Source: Vicinamibacterales bacterium (lineage in GTDB: Bacteria; Acidobacteriota; Vicinamibacteria; Vicinamibacterales; UBA2999). From it: a stretch of DNA of 64,000 nt. Position numbers and translations under genes: made by a program. The stretch lies in assembly GCA_041659285.1 (NCBI GenBank), contig JBAZYO010000007.1, positions 302,053-366,052 of the forward strand, given 5' to 3'. Below are positions 8,711-16,671 of this stretch, one piece after another. Below the pieces are notes generated by a model, which was not told the DNA's origin, did no database searches, and saw only the letters and a program-made list of their open reading frames with translations. Position 1 is the stretch's first letter; every line of letters begins with the position of its first letter.

Positions 8711-9628
8711 TTACGAGGGTGGTGGGAAGGCGGCGTGGGCGTGCCCCGGCCGGCGGATGGTGTTGTTGGCAAAACAATAGCGGCAGAGTTCATGGTTGAC
8801 CACCTGCCGCTCGGGCTGCACCTCGGCGAGGCGGTACCACGGCCGCGGCGTCGCGCCGCTCTCGAGGTAGCCCGGCCCAACCGGCCGATACATGTCGGGA
8901 TAGTCGAACACGTCAACGCCCTTCGAGCGGGCGGCGTCGAACACCGGGGGGCCGCAGGTCAGCAGGACCTTTTTATCGAAGTACATCGGTCCCGAACATC
9001 CGCACACGCACGGAATCGGCGAGGTGGCGCCACGTTCGGGCAACGCGCGGAACTTCCCCATGCGGTTCACGATCACCTTGCGGCCGTGCACGCGAATCGC
9101 CTGCACCAGCTTCGGCTCGAGGTGCGCGGCCTCCGGATAGAAGCTGACGCGGAGCGCATCGATACAGGCCCACGACGCCGCGTCGAGCCGATCGATGCCG
9201 AGTCCGTTGGTCTGGATTTCGACCCGGCCTATCGCGGGAGACTGCCGAATCAGGGCGAGGCCCTCCTTGAGGTGCTTCCAGATCAGGGGCTCGCCCGGAC
9301 CGGTGAGGTCGAGGCGCTCGACGAAGTAGCCCGAGGCCACGGTGATCGACAGGAACTCCCGGAGCTCGCCGATCGACAACTGGTAGTTGGCATGTTCGTA
9401 GCGCATCGCCTGGTGGGCGCATGACACGCAATCGTACTGGCACGGCGTGCACACCGCGAGGTGCATGCGCTCCATGATGCGCCGGTGCCGCAGGCGGCGA
9501 ACACCGCGGACCGTCGCCGTCCGCAGGGCGCCCAGGCGGTTCCATCCCCACCGGGCCAGCTGCCGCGGCAGGCGCCACGGCGATTTGGGATGCCGTGCGT
9601 CCGGCCCTACACTAGCGTCCAGATGCAT
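8711..9628 (-). CDS. Radical SAM enzyme with SPASM-like cysteine-rich C-terminus
   Basis: The product has 305 residues from the ATG at 9628. The radical SAM CX3CX2C motif is C63-QYD-C67-VS-C70, followed by LDLTGPGEPLIWKHL (a GGEP-like block) and VEIQTNGLGI. Further cysteines (CVCGCSG, LLTC, LCRYC) near the C-terminus look like a SPASM-type auxiliary Fe-S region. Enzymes of this form modify peptides or sugars; the setting in a glycan locus favours a sugar-related or cell-surface substrate, but this is open. The basic ~50-residue N-terminus may be untranslated: its start codon overlaps that of the divergent methyltransferase, so a start at M52 or M55 is possible. Confidence 0.8.
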   Translation of the reverse strand: MHLDASVGPDARHPKSPWRLPRQLARWGWNRLGALRTATVRGVRRLRHRRIMERMHLAVCTPCQYDCVSCAHQAMRYEHANYQLSIGELREFLSITVASGYFVERLDLTGPGEPLIWKHLKEGLALIRQSPAIGRVEIQTNGLGIDRLDAASWACIDALRVSFYPEAAHLEPKLVQAIRVHGRKVIVNRMGKFRALPERGATSPIPCVCGCSGPMYFDKKVLLTCGPPVFDAARSKGVDVFDYPDMYRPVGPGYLESGATPRPWYRLAEVQPERQVVNHELCRYCFANNTIRRPGHAHAAFPPPS

Positions 9629-10492
9629 CGTCCGCTTTCGACCATCGCGCAACGGGTCGTGTCCCGCGTGTCGTCGTGGTGGTGGTCACAGTGGTTCGTC
9701 CTGGGACGCCTGCCGCTGGTGCGCGAATGGCGTGGCCGCCAGTTGCGACGGCTCGCACCGCTCGCCGGCGGCCGGCCACGGGGAACGGCGATCGTGCGGT
9801 ACTACTGGGAGCGCTTTCTCGAGCGGCATCGCGCGGATGTCCGGGGACGCTGCCTGGAGATCGGTTCGACCGCGACCCTCACGCGGATCGGCGGCGGCGC
9901 GATCCTTCGCGCCGAGGCCCTTGACCAGGCGCCGCGCGACGGCGTCGATGTCGTCGTCGATCTCAGCCGCGCGGACGCCCTGCCGGGCGACGTCTACGAC
10001 TGCTTCGTGATCCCGTTCACGATGCATTTCATCTACAACAGCGAGGCCGCGCTCTATCACGCCGTGCGCCTGGTGAAGCCCGGGGGCGTGCTGCTGGTCA
10101 ACTTCCCGTGCGTCGAGTACTACGGCGCCGACGGACTCGACATGGGCACCGGGCAGCCGCTGTTCGTCTTCTGGTGGTTCACGCCGCTGCATGTGCAGAA
10201 CCTGCTGCGGCGCATCGGGCTGGGCACCGGCGACTTCGAACTGACCATCGACGGCAACCTGTTCTCCCGGGTGGCCTACCAGATGAACATGACCGCCGAG
10301 GAACTGACGTCGCGCGAACGCAACCACCGCGACCCCGGACATCCGCTGCTGATTTCCGTGCGCATCGTGAAGCCCGCAGGCTGGCACCCCGAGCCGCCGG
10401 CCTGGCGCGAGCCGTGGCTGCCGGCCACCACGCCGATCGCATGGAATGCGGCAACCGGCCACTACCCGCCACAGATGACAGCCGCAGATTAG
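9623..10492 (+). CDS. Class I SAM-dependent methyltransferase, inverted within the glycan locus
   Basis: The product has 289 residues from the ATG at 9623, chosen because homologous-looking sequence begins there; a longer frame from 9461 would run through the radical SAM gene. Motif I is degenerate (CLEIGSTATLTRIGGG), followed by VVVDLSRADALPGDVYDCFVIPFTMHFI and the post-motif HAVRLVKPGGVLLVNFP, as in Methyltransf_11-type enzymes. It is the only plus-strand gene in the ~26 kb locus. A TACACT hexamer at 9608-9613, nine bases before the ATG, may be its -10 element. It probably methylates the glycan or a precursor. Confidence 0.8.
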   Translation: MHRPLSTIAQRVVSRVSSWWWSQWFVLGRLPLVREWRGRQLRRLAPLAGGRPRGTAIVRYYWERFLERHRADVRGRCLEIGSTATLTRIGGGAILRAEALDQAPRDGVDVVVDLSRADALPGDVYDCFVIPFTMHFIYNSEAALYHAVRLVKPGGVLLVNFPCVEYYGADGLDMGTGQPLFVFWWFTPLHVQNLLRRIGLGTGDFELTIDGNLFSRVAYQMNMTAEELTSRERNHRDPGHPLLISVRIVKPAGWHPEPPAWREPWLPATTPIAWNAATGHYPPQMTAAD

Positions 10493-10598
10493 ACACCGAT
10501 CTGATGGGACGGACTGTGCAAGGGTTCGCCCCTTCCTCTTGGTAGCGGGCGCACATTGTCGAGCAAGCATCGAAGTCCCGGGAAACAATTACGGAAAG

Positions 10599-10657
10599 AT
10601 CTGTGTCCAATCTGTGTCTAATCCGTGGCTGTACTTGATCTGTGGCTATCCGTGGCC
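10599..10657. repeat. Degenerate ~11-bp intergenic repeat, unit (G/A)ATC(T/C)GTG(T/G)C
   Basis: Five imperfect copies follow one another: GATCTGTGTCC, AATCTGTGTCT, AATCCGTGGCT, GATCTGTGGCT and ATCCGTGGCC. They fill the end of the 10493-10658 spacer between the convergent methyltransferase and SDR genes. No gene or clear terminator is seen in the rest of that spacer. Confidence 0.6.
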
Positions 10658-10658
10658 C

Positions 10659-11516
10659 TCACCAGGCCGTTCGCCCGCCATCGACGACCAGGTTGGCGCC
10701 GGTCATGTAAGACGAGGCGTCGGACACGAGAAACAGCACCGCGCCCTGATACTCGTCCACGCGTGCCATGCGGCCCATCGGAATCCGGTCCGTGAGGTTG
10801 CGAACGAAGACGGGATCGTGGCCGGCGAACACGCCGCCCGGCGACAGCGCGTTGACGCGGATGCCGTCCTTCGCCCAGTAGGTGGCCAGGTAGCGCGTCA
10901 GGTTGATCAAGCCGGCCTTGGTCGTGGCGTAGGCAGCCGGGGTATTGAACGGTTCGCCGGTGTGCGGACTGCGCGCCCCTTCGTAGATGCGATGGTCCGG
11001 GCTGACGGTCCCGACATCCGAGGCAATGTTCAGGATCACGCCTCGCCGCTGCGCCACCATCTGCCGGCCCACCGCCTGGCAGCACAGGAACGCGCCGGTC
11101 AGGTTGACGCGCAGCGCCTCGTCCCACAACTCGAGCGGGTAGTCCTCGAAGCGCGCGAAGTAGTCGCGGGCCCTGGCGCCGCCGCCCTGCACGGTCAGCG
11201 CCGCGTTGTTGATCAGGATGTCGATGCGGCCGAACCGCGCGAGGGTCTCCTGCACCAGCCGCTCGACGTCGGCCTTGACGGTCACGTCCGCGGCCACGCC
11301 GTCCGCGGCCACGCCGGTGGCCGCCGCAATCTCGGCGGCGGCCTGCGTGGCCCGGTCGGCCGACAGATCGGCGAGCACGGGATGGCCGCCGCAGCCGGCG
11401 ATCGCGCGCGCATGCTGCCGGCCGAGCAGGCCGGCGCCGCCGGTGATAATCGCGACGCGGCCGGTCAGGTCGAAACGGCCGTGCGGTGAAGGACTCTCAT
11501 TCATGATCAGGCTCAC
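10659..11516 (-). CDS. Short-chain dehydrogenase/reductase of the nonulosonate module (PtmA-like)
   Basis: The product has 285 residues. A Rossmann glycine motif TGGAGLLG (25-32), NNAA, a serine in NIASDVG and the catalytic Y196-x3-K200 (YATTK) define a classical SDR with its C-terminal VVDGGRTAW. The GTG at 11516 overlaps the cytidylyltransferase stop in a GTGA junction; an ATG at 11504 is the alternative. SDRs of this kind (PtmA in Campylobacter) sit next to CMP-sugar synthetase genes in legionaminic-acid loci, so a role in making the hexosamine precursor or trimming the sugar is plausible. This role is inference from neighbours. Confidence 0.85.
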   Translation of the reverse strand: MSLIMNESPSPHGRFDLTGRVAIITGGAGLLGRQHARAIAGCGGHPVLADLSADRATQAAAEIAAATGVAADGVAADVTVKADVERLVQETLARFGRIDILINNAALTVQGGGARARDYFARFEDYPLELWDEALRVNLTGAFLCCQAVGRQMVAQRRGVILNIASDVGTVSPDHRIYEGARSPHTGEPFNTPAAYATTKAGLINLTRYLATYWAKDGIRVNALSPGGVFAGHDPVFVRNLTDRIPMGRMARVDEYQGAVLFLVSDASSYMTGANLVVDGGRTAW

Positions 11517-12280
11517 ACCGGATGGCGGATGTCGTACGGCGGTTCGCCGTCCGGATTACCGCGCTGCAGGGCCGCCAGCGCGGCCTCGACGCGCGCGATG
11601 TTCTCGGGATAGTCCAATTCGTAGACCGGCTCGTGCATCACGAACGGCAGGATCCGCCGCCCGCACATCATCCCCTGTTCGAGCACGACGTGCGGCCGGA
11701 CAATGTCCACGTAGCCGTTCTGCCAGTAGACCTCCGGCAGCGACTGGCGCGGCAGGCAGTAGGGCTCCCCGCTCTCGACGGGAATGACCGGTTCGAGCAG
11801 TCCGCCGACGACTCGCCACATCTTGTACGGGGTCTGCGACGGGGCCGTCACCGACCGCAGCGAATCCGCGGCGCCATGCCGGAGCATCAGGTCGATGGCC
11901 TCGTCCACGCGTGCCGCGCGCCTGACCGGACCGGTCGGACGCAGGTGCACGACCAGGTCGCAGGCGTAGCCCTCGGCATCGCGCAGGGTCTCCAGCGCGT
12001 GGCGAAACACCTCCAGGTCCGTTGACAGATCCTGGGCCAGCGCCGCCGGCCGCATGAACGGGACCTCCGCGCCGTGCGCGCGCGCGACCCGCGCGATTTC
12101 GTCGTCATCGGTTGAGACGATGGTGCGGGTGATGTGCCGCGACGCCCGCGCCTGCTCGATCGAGTAGGCAATCAACGGCTGGCCGGCGAGCATCATCAGG
12201 TTCTTGCGCGGAATGCTCTTCGAGCCGCCGCGGGCGGGAATGATCGCCAGGATCTCGGGCCGCCGGGCCGATGCCGTCAC
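11513..12280 (-). CDS. CMP-nonulosonate (CMP-sialic/legionaminic-type) synthetase, NeuA-like cytidylyltransferase
   Basis: The product has 255 residues from a GTG start in a GTGA overlap with the oxidoreductase gene. The family signature AIIPARGGSKSIPRKN (12-27) binds CTP. YSIEQA, TIVSTDDDEIA, HLRPTGPVR and YWQNGYVDI are further blocks of the NeuA/KdsB-like CMP-sugar synthetases, closer to the PtmB/NeuA type than to KdsB. It should activate a 9-carbon 2-keto sugar made by the NeuB-like synthase two genes upstream for use by a glycosyltransferase. Whether the sugar is sialic, legionaminic or another acid cannot be told. Confidence 0.9.
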   Translation of the reverse strand: MTASARRPEILAIIPARGGSKSIPRKNLMMLAGQPLIAYSIEQARASRHITRTIVSTDDDEIARVARAHGAEVPFMRPAALAQDLSTDLEVFRHALETLRDAEGYACDLVVHLRPTGPVRRAARVDEAIDLMLRHGAADSLRSVTAPSQTPYKMWRVVGGLLEPVIPVESGEPYCLPRQSLPEVYWQNGYVDIVRPHVVLEQGMMCGRRILPFVMHEPVYELDYPENIARVEAALAALQRGNPDGEPPYDIRHPV

Positions 12281-13311
12281 GATAGCGTCACCGCCTGGCC
12301 GAGGGCCAGCGACTCGCGCGCGGCGAGCGCCACCCGCAGGCTCCGCGCCGCCTCGCGCAGCGGCACCATCGGCGCGTGGCCGCCGGCCATGGCGGTCATG
12401 AAGTGCGAGAGCTCGTCCACGAACAACTGGTTCCGCTTGAAACCGTCGAAGGTCTGCCGCTCGACCGCGCCCGCCGCGGTGGTCATCGTCAGCGAGGGGG
12501 CATTGAGGTCCACCTCGATCACGCCGTGATCACCCTCGATCCGGCAGGTCCGCGCCGCCGGCCTCGTGAGAAAGCTCAGGTGCAGTTCCACGATGACGTC
12601 CCGATCCGCGAACCGGTAGTCCATGACCGTGATTGCCGTGTCTTCGACGTCGATCTCCAGCTGGCCCAGGCGGCCGCCGGTGGTTGTCACGCGTTGCGGC
12701 AGGCCGAACCACCAGGTGAGGTAATCGAACTCGTGGATGTAGCAGAGGATGACGCCGCCACCCAGGTCGGCGCGGGCGGCATACGATTGCCGGTAGTCCT
12801 CATACGGATGCGCCAATGGCAGGTACTCGCCAAACTCCGCGCGCACCGATCGCAGCGGGCCAATCGCGCCCTGGCACAGCAGCGCGCGTGCCCGCGCCAG
12901 CGCCGGGTGACAACGCAGTTGATAGCCGACCGTCGCCACCAGCCGTTGCCGTTCGACGACGGCGATCAGGTCATCGACGCCGTCCCCAGTGTGCGAGAGC
13001 GGCTTCTCGATGAACAGGTGACAACCGGCGTGGGCGGCCGCCATGGCGGTCTGCAGGTGCAGACTGTTCGGGTTGCAGATCATGACCGCGTCAGGACGCT
13101 CCGCCAGGGCTTCGTCCAGACTCGCGAACGAGCGGATGCCGCAGGCGGCTTCCACCGTGACGGTGTCGTCGATCGTCATCGTGTCGGTGATCACCTGCGG
13201 GAGTCCGCGCACGCGATACGCCAGGATTTCGACGCCGGCCCCGCACGACGCGCGCAAGTTGCGCGCGTGCCGCTGGCCGACGCTGCCAAGCCCGGCAATC
13301 AGGACCTTCAT
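12277..13311 (-). CDS. Gfo/Idh/MocA-family NAD(P)-dependent sugar oxidoreductase
   Basis: The product has 344 residues from the ATG at 13311, in a TGATG one-base overlap with the isomerase stop. The N-terminal Rossmann motif is G7-L-G-S-V-G12 (AGLGSVGQRHARNL), and E102-K103-P104 (FIEKPLS) is the family's catalytic lysine block. The C-terminal half (DLGGGVILCYIHEFDYLTWWFG) has the substrate-domain pattern. Such enzymes oxidise or epimerise hexoses and hexosamines. In legionaminate-type loci a similar enzyme (PtmF) acts in making the amino-sugar precursor; that parallel is an inference. Confidence 0.88.
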   Translation of the reverse strand: MKVLIAGLGSVGQRHARNLRASCGAGVEILAYRVRGLPQVITDTMTIDDTVTVEAACGIRSFASLDEALAERPDAVMICNPNSLHLQTAMAAAHAGCHLFIEKPLSHTGDGVDDLIAVVERQRLVATVGYQLRCHPALARARALLCQGAIGPLRSVRAEFGEYLPLAHPYEDYRQSYAARADLGGGVILCYIHEFDYLTWWFGLPQRVTTTGGRLGQLEIDVEDTAITVMDYRFADRDVIVELHLSFLTRPAARTCRIEGDHGVIEVDLNAPSLTMTTAAGAVERQTFDGFKRNQLFVDELSHFMTAMAGGHAPMVPLREAARSLRVALAARESLALGQAVTLS

Positions 13312-14153
13312 CAGGATGCGGCGCGCGACAGCGGCGGCGGCAGGTGGCCCCGCAGGTGCGCCAGGTTGCGGCGCGCCATCGCGACCGGATCCGGGCCGGC
13401 AGGAGTTTCCAGGATCACGGCTCCGGCGTAACCGGCCGCAGCGAGGGCGGCGAAGAAGCGCGGAAAGTCGGCGTCGCCCTGGCCGAGCGCGACACTGCCG
13501 CCACCGCGCGTGCGATCCTTGATGTGCACGCCGCACAGCACTGGACCGAGCGCCCGCAGATCGCCCGCCGGGTCGTGGCCCATCGACGTGGCGTTGCCGA
13601 CATCGTAGTACGCCGCCAAGGCCGGCGAGCTTGCCCGATCGATCAGGCGTCTCAGGGGTTCACCCGGCCAGTCGCTCTCCAACCCGACGCGGATGCCGAG
13701 CCGCGCGGCGGCCGCGAGCGGTTCACCGAGCGCGCCGAGCAACTCGTCGGCTTCCGCCTCGGTGAGAATCGCTCCCCCCTCCAGTACGGGGACCAGCACC
13801 ACGCCGATGCCGGCCTTGGCACTTCGCTCGATCAGCCGCGTCAGCAGGATGCCGTGCTGTTGTCGCTCGGCCGCGGTAACGCGCACGAACGGCCGATCGA
13901 TGAAGCAGTCGGCGCAGAGCGAGGTCAGCCGGATCTCGTGTTCGGCGGCCAGGGCACGAATCTCGGCCATGCCGCGATCGGTCCAGATCGGATTGTCGTC
14001 GAGGCCATCGCCGGTCACGAGCCACTCGATGCCGCCAAAGCCGCACGCGCGCGCCGCCGCAAACTCATCGCGCCAGCTCGCCGCGGGGAACGCCTGAAGC
14101 CGGGCGGCCGGAGGGCGTGACAGCCGGCCCTGGAGGATGCCGATGATGTTCAC
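13311..14153 (-). CDS. Sugar-phosphate isomerase/epimerase, xylose-isomerase-like TIM barrel
   Basis: The product has 280 residues. GTG start in a GTGA overlap with the NeuB-like gene. The AP_endonuc_2/xylose-isomerase-like TIM barrel is shown by MNIIGILQGRLS, FGGIEWLVTG, LTSLCADCF, GVVLVPVLEG, VGLESDWPGEPL, AAYYDVGNATSMGHDP, GVHIKDRTRGG and GAVILET; the E, D, H and E residues in the last blocks are the usual metal ligands. A barrel beginning NIIGILQGRLS is a frequent companion of legionaminate-like loci, where it is thought to isomerise a hexose or hexulose phosphate. The exact reaction is unknown. Confidence 0.85.
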   Translation of the reverse strand: MNIIGILQGRLSRPPAARLQAFPAASWRDEFAAARACGFGGIEWLVTGDGLDDNPIWTDRGMAEIRALAAEHEIRLTSLCADCFIDRPFVRVTAAERQQHGILLTRLIERSAKAGIGVVLVPVLEGGAILTEAEADELLGALGEPLAAAARLGIRVGLESDWPGEPLRRLIDRASSPALAAYYDVGNATSMGHDPAGDLRALGPVLCGVHIKDRTRGGGSVALGQGDADFPRFFAALAAAGYAGAVILETPAGPDPVAMARRNLAHLRGHLPPPLSRAAS

Positions 14154-15025
14154 GGCTTGAGGCCGACGCGGCGCAGCTTCCGCATGGTCGCCACCTCGCT
14201 CGCGTAGACCCGCTTGACACCGTCACCAAGTGCCAGTTCCACCGCGTGGATGTCTTTGACGAGGCGCGTGAACCCCTGCGGCTCGACCGATGCCGCCTGA
14301 TCGCTCCCCCACATGGCGCGGTCCAGTGTGAGGTGGCGTTCGACCACCGCCGCGCCCACGACCACCGCGGCCACCGTGGTGGTGAGGCCGACTTCGTGCC
14401 CGGAATAGCCGACCGGCACGCGGTATCGCTGCTGCAGGACGGGAATCATCCGGAGGTTGAGTTCCGCGGTCCGGCTCGGGTAGGTGCTGGTGCAGTGCAT
14501 CAGCACGAGTTGGTCGCGCGACAGGATCGCCACCGCGGCGTCGATCTCTTCGAGCGTGCTCATGCCGGTGGAGAGCAACAGCGGCCGGCCGGTGCGGCGA
14601 TGGCGTTCGAGCAACGCATGGTCGGTGAGCGACGGCGATGCGATCTTGTAGCAGGGCGGGTCGAAGCGCTCGATGAAGTCCACCGACGCCTCGTCCCAGC
14701 ACGACGCAAACCACGGCAGCCCCGCCGCGCGGCACGCCGCATCAATCGCGAGGTAGTCGTCGTGGCCGAACTCGAGCCCCCGTTTCAGGTCGCCGTTGGT
14801 GGCGCCGAACGGGCTCTCGCGGGGCTCGGCCAGCGCCTCGGCCGAGTAGACGCGCTCGACGGTCCGCTTCTGGAACTTCACCGCGTGACAGCCGGCGGCG
14901 GCGGCGGCCGCAATCAGCTGCGTCGCCAGCTCCACGCTGCCGTTGTGGTTGATGCCGATCTCCGCCACGATCCAGGCCGTCTGGCCCGGTCCGACCGCGC
15001 GCCCGCCGATGGTCACCGTCGTCAT
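14150..15025 (-). CDS. NeuB-family N-acylneuraminate/nonulosonate synthase lacking the SAF domain
   Basis: The product has 291 residues from the ATG at 15025 (ATGA overlap with the upstream gene). It matches the NeuB TIM barrel: AEIGINHNG (21-29), AVKFQKRTVERVYS (48-61), KIASPSLTDHALLE, LLLSTGMST, LMHCTSTYP and VGYSGHE (205-211) with H210, then VERHLTLD with H231 as probable metal ligands. The reaction is condensation of phosphoenolpyruvate with a six-carbon amino sugar to give a nine-carbon keto acid. Typical NeuB proteins are ~340-350 residues because of a C-terminal antifreeze-like SAF domain; this one stops after the barrel (MRKLRRVGLKP). Confidence 0.9.
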   Translation of the reverse strand: MTTVTIGGRAVGPGQTAWIVAEIGINHNGSVELATQLIAAAAAAGCHAVKFQKRTVERVYSAEALAEPRESPFGATNGDLKRGLEFGHDDYLAIDAACRAAGLPWFASCWDEASVDFIERFDPPCYKIASPSLTDHALLERHRRTGRPLLLSTGMSTLEEIDAAVAILSRDQLVLMHCTSTYPSRTAELNLRMIPVLQQRYRVPVGYSGHEVGLTTTVAAVVVGAAVVERHLTLDRAMWGSDQAASVEPQGFTRLVKDIHAVELALGDGVKRVYASEVATMRKLRRVGLKP

Positions 15026-16671
15026 GCCAGCGCCTCGGTGCGGAACCCGCGCGGCAAGACGATTGGCGGGCCGTTGAGGATGCCGTCGCAGACCACGTCG
15101 AGCGCCGGGTTTCGGCCAGGCTCGAGGTCGGCCATCGTGCGCAGCACGAGCCGGTAGGGCGGTTCGAGGGGGCTGGTCGTCCAGGTCATGGGCACGTGGT
15201 AGCGCAAGAAGAACAGGTGAAAGTATTGCCGCGCCAGCGCGATCGCGCCAGGGTCGGCGACCGCGCGGTTGCCGGCCGCCCAGGTGTCGAGCCAGTCGGC
15301 ATACGCGCGGCGAGAATCGATGTCTACTGTGAAGCCCTTGCCACGATAGTGCGGATTGCCGCAAACCACCGTGGTGCGGCCGCGAATCACCGACTCGAGG
15401 CCGGCGGTGCTGTTGTAGGCGAGCACCAGGTCGGCGGCCCCGCACAGCGCCGCCGCAGAAATCGGCTGCTCCGGCTCGAGCAGGATCACGCCCGGCAGCC
15501 CGGCGGGCCACGCCTGCCGGATTTGATCGAGAATGCGCTCGCCGGTGGTGACGCGGGCTTCGGCCGGGTGCGCCCGCACGATCAGGCGCACCTCGGGGTG
15601 CCGGGCGAGGGTGCCAATGGTCTCGCGCAGCCAGTCGAACACGCCGGAGAACGCGACGTCACGGCCGGCCGTGGCCAGGTCCCACGTCACGTTGGTGAAC
15701 GCCACGGCGACCTTCGACGCGGGGCTGATTCCCAACTCGGCGCGCAGATCGACCGCCGCGGTGGCGGTGGCGGCCGGTGGTCGATCGTCGTAGGTCCGCG
15801 CCGGGAGGTCGGCCAGAAACGCATCGACGTCGGCCTCTTCGGCCGCCGTCAGCGGTTGGCCGCGAGCCTGCCGCCAGAGGTTTTCGAGGTCGGGGTCCAT
15901 GCAGTCGCGATTGATCGCGTAGATGTGGCGATCCCATCCGCCCTTCCCCATCTCGCGGCACACCACGCGCACGCCCCGCGCCTGCGCCAGCTCCGAGGCG
16001 ATGCGCCACATGAAGTGGGCGCCGCTCTCGGCAATCACGACGTCGGGCTTCACCTCGTCCAGCCAGCGCTCGACGGCTTCGACGATGACCAGCGCGCTGA
16101 CCAGGAGCCGGCGGCGCACGGCGACGTGGTCCGGCGCGTCGCCGCGCGCGTCGCGGCGCAGGAAGTGACAGCCCGAGACGTGCAGCCAGCTTCCGACCGG
16201 CCAGCCGTTGAACACAAAGGCCTCGAGGTCGGCGTCGGCCACCTGCCTCACGGTGGCGTGGGCCCGCACCTGGGCGTCGGCGGTGACCAGCGAGCGCACC
16301 CCGCGCCACGGCAGCCCGCATGACTCGAGAATGCCCCGCTTGTCGTCGATGCAGCCGGGGCAGCGGTCGCCGCGCCGCGTGAACACCGTCCGCTCATCGC
16401 AGATCGGCAGTTCCGGCAGATCGCATAACAGCAGCTCGGCGCGCGCGCCGCGGCGCTCGAGGGCGTGGGCCAGCAGGATTTCCAGGACCAGGTGCCAGCA
16501 GCCGCTGCCAAACGTCGCCACCGCGACCTTGGGGCCGGCGTCGCCGCGGCCGGCGCGCGGCGGCGCCGACTCGATCAGCGCGCGAAACTCGCGCTCGAGG
16601 CGCCGCTTGTGCATCGACGACACCAGCCGGTTCTGGATGCGCTCGACGGTGTCGCGGGCGAAACCGCTCAC
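15022..16671 (-). CDS. Capsule-type polysaccharide biosynthesis protein, copy 1
   Basis: The product has 549 residues. The GTG at 16671 (GTGA overlap with the preceding stop) fits better than upstream starts, which lie inside the next gene. The N-terminal half has KVAVATFGSGCWHLVLEILLAHALERRG; the C-terminal half has KVAVAFTNVTWD, LIVRAHPAE, ISAAALCGAADLVLAYNSTAGLESVIRGRTTVVCGNPHYRGKGF, the donor-domain pattern seen in Capsule_synth/KpsS-like and GT-B-type proteins. A C-x2-C pair (RCPGC) lies at ~130. It is a probable glycosyltransferase or capsule initiation factor and shares its layout with the next gene. Confidence 0.75.
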   Translation of the reverse strand: MSGFARDTVERIQNRLVSSMHKRRLEREFRALIESAPPRAGRGDAGPKVAVATFGSGCWHLVLEILLAHALERRGARAELLLCDLPELPICDERTVFTRRGDRCPGCIDDKRGILESCGLPWRGVRSLVTADAQVRAHATVRQVADADLEAFVFNGWPVGSWLHVSGCHFLRRDARGDAPDHVAVRRRLLVSALVIVEAVERWLDEVKPDVVIAESGAHFMWRIASELAQARGVRVVCREMGKGGWDRHIYAINRDCMDPDLENLWRQARGQPLTAAEEADVDAFLADLPARTYDDRPPAATATAAVDLRAELGISPASKVAVAFTNVTWDLATAGRDVAFSGVFDWLRETIGTLARHPEVRLIVRAHPAEARVTTGERILDQIRQAWPAGLPGVILLEPEQPISAAALCGAADLVLAYNSTAGLESVIRGRTTVVCGNPHYRGKGFTVDIDSRRAYADWLDTWAAGNRAVADPGAIALARQYFHLFFLRYHVPMTWTTSPLEPPYRLVLRTMADLEPGRNPALDVVCDGILNGPPIVLPRGFRTEALA

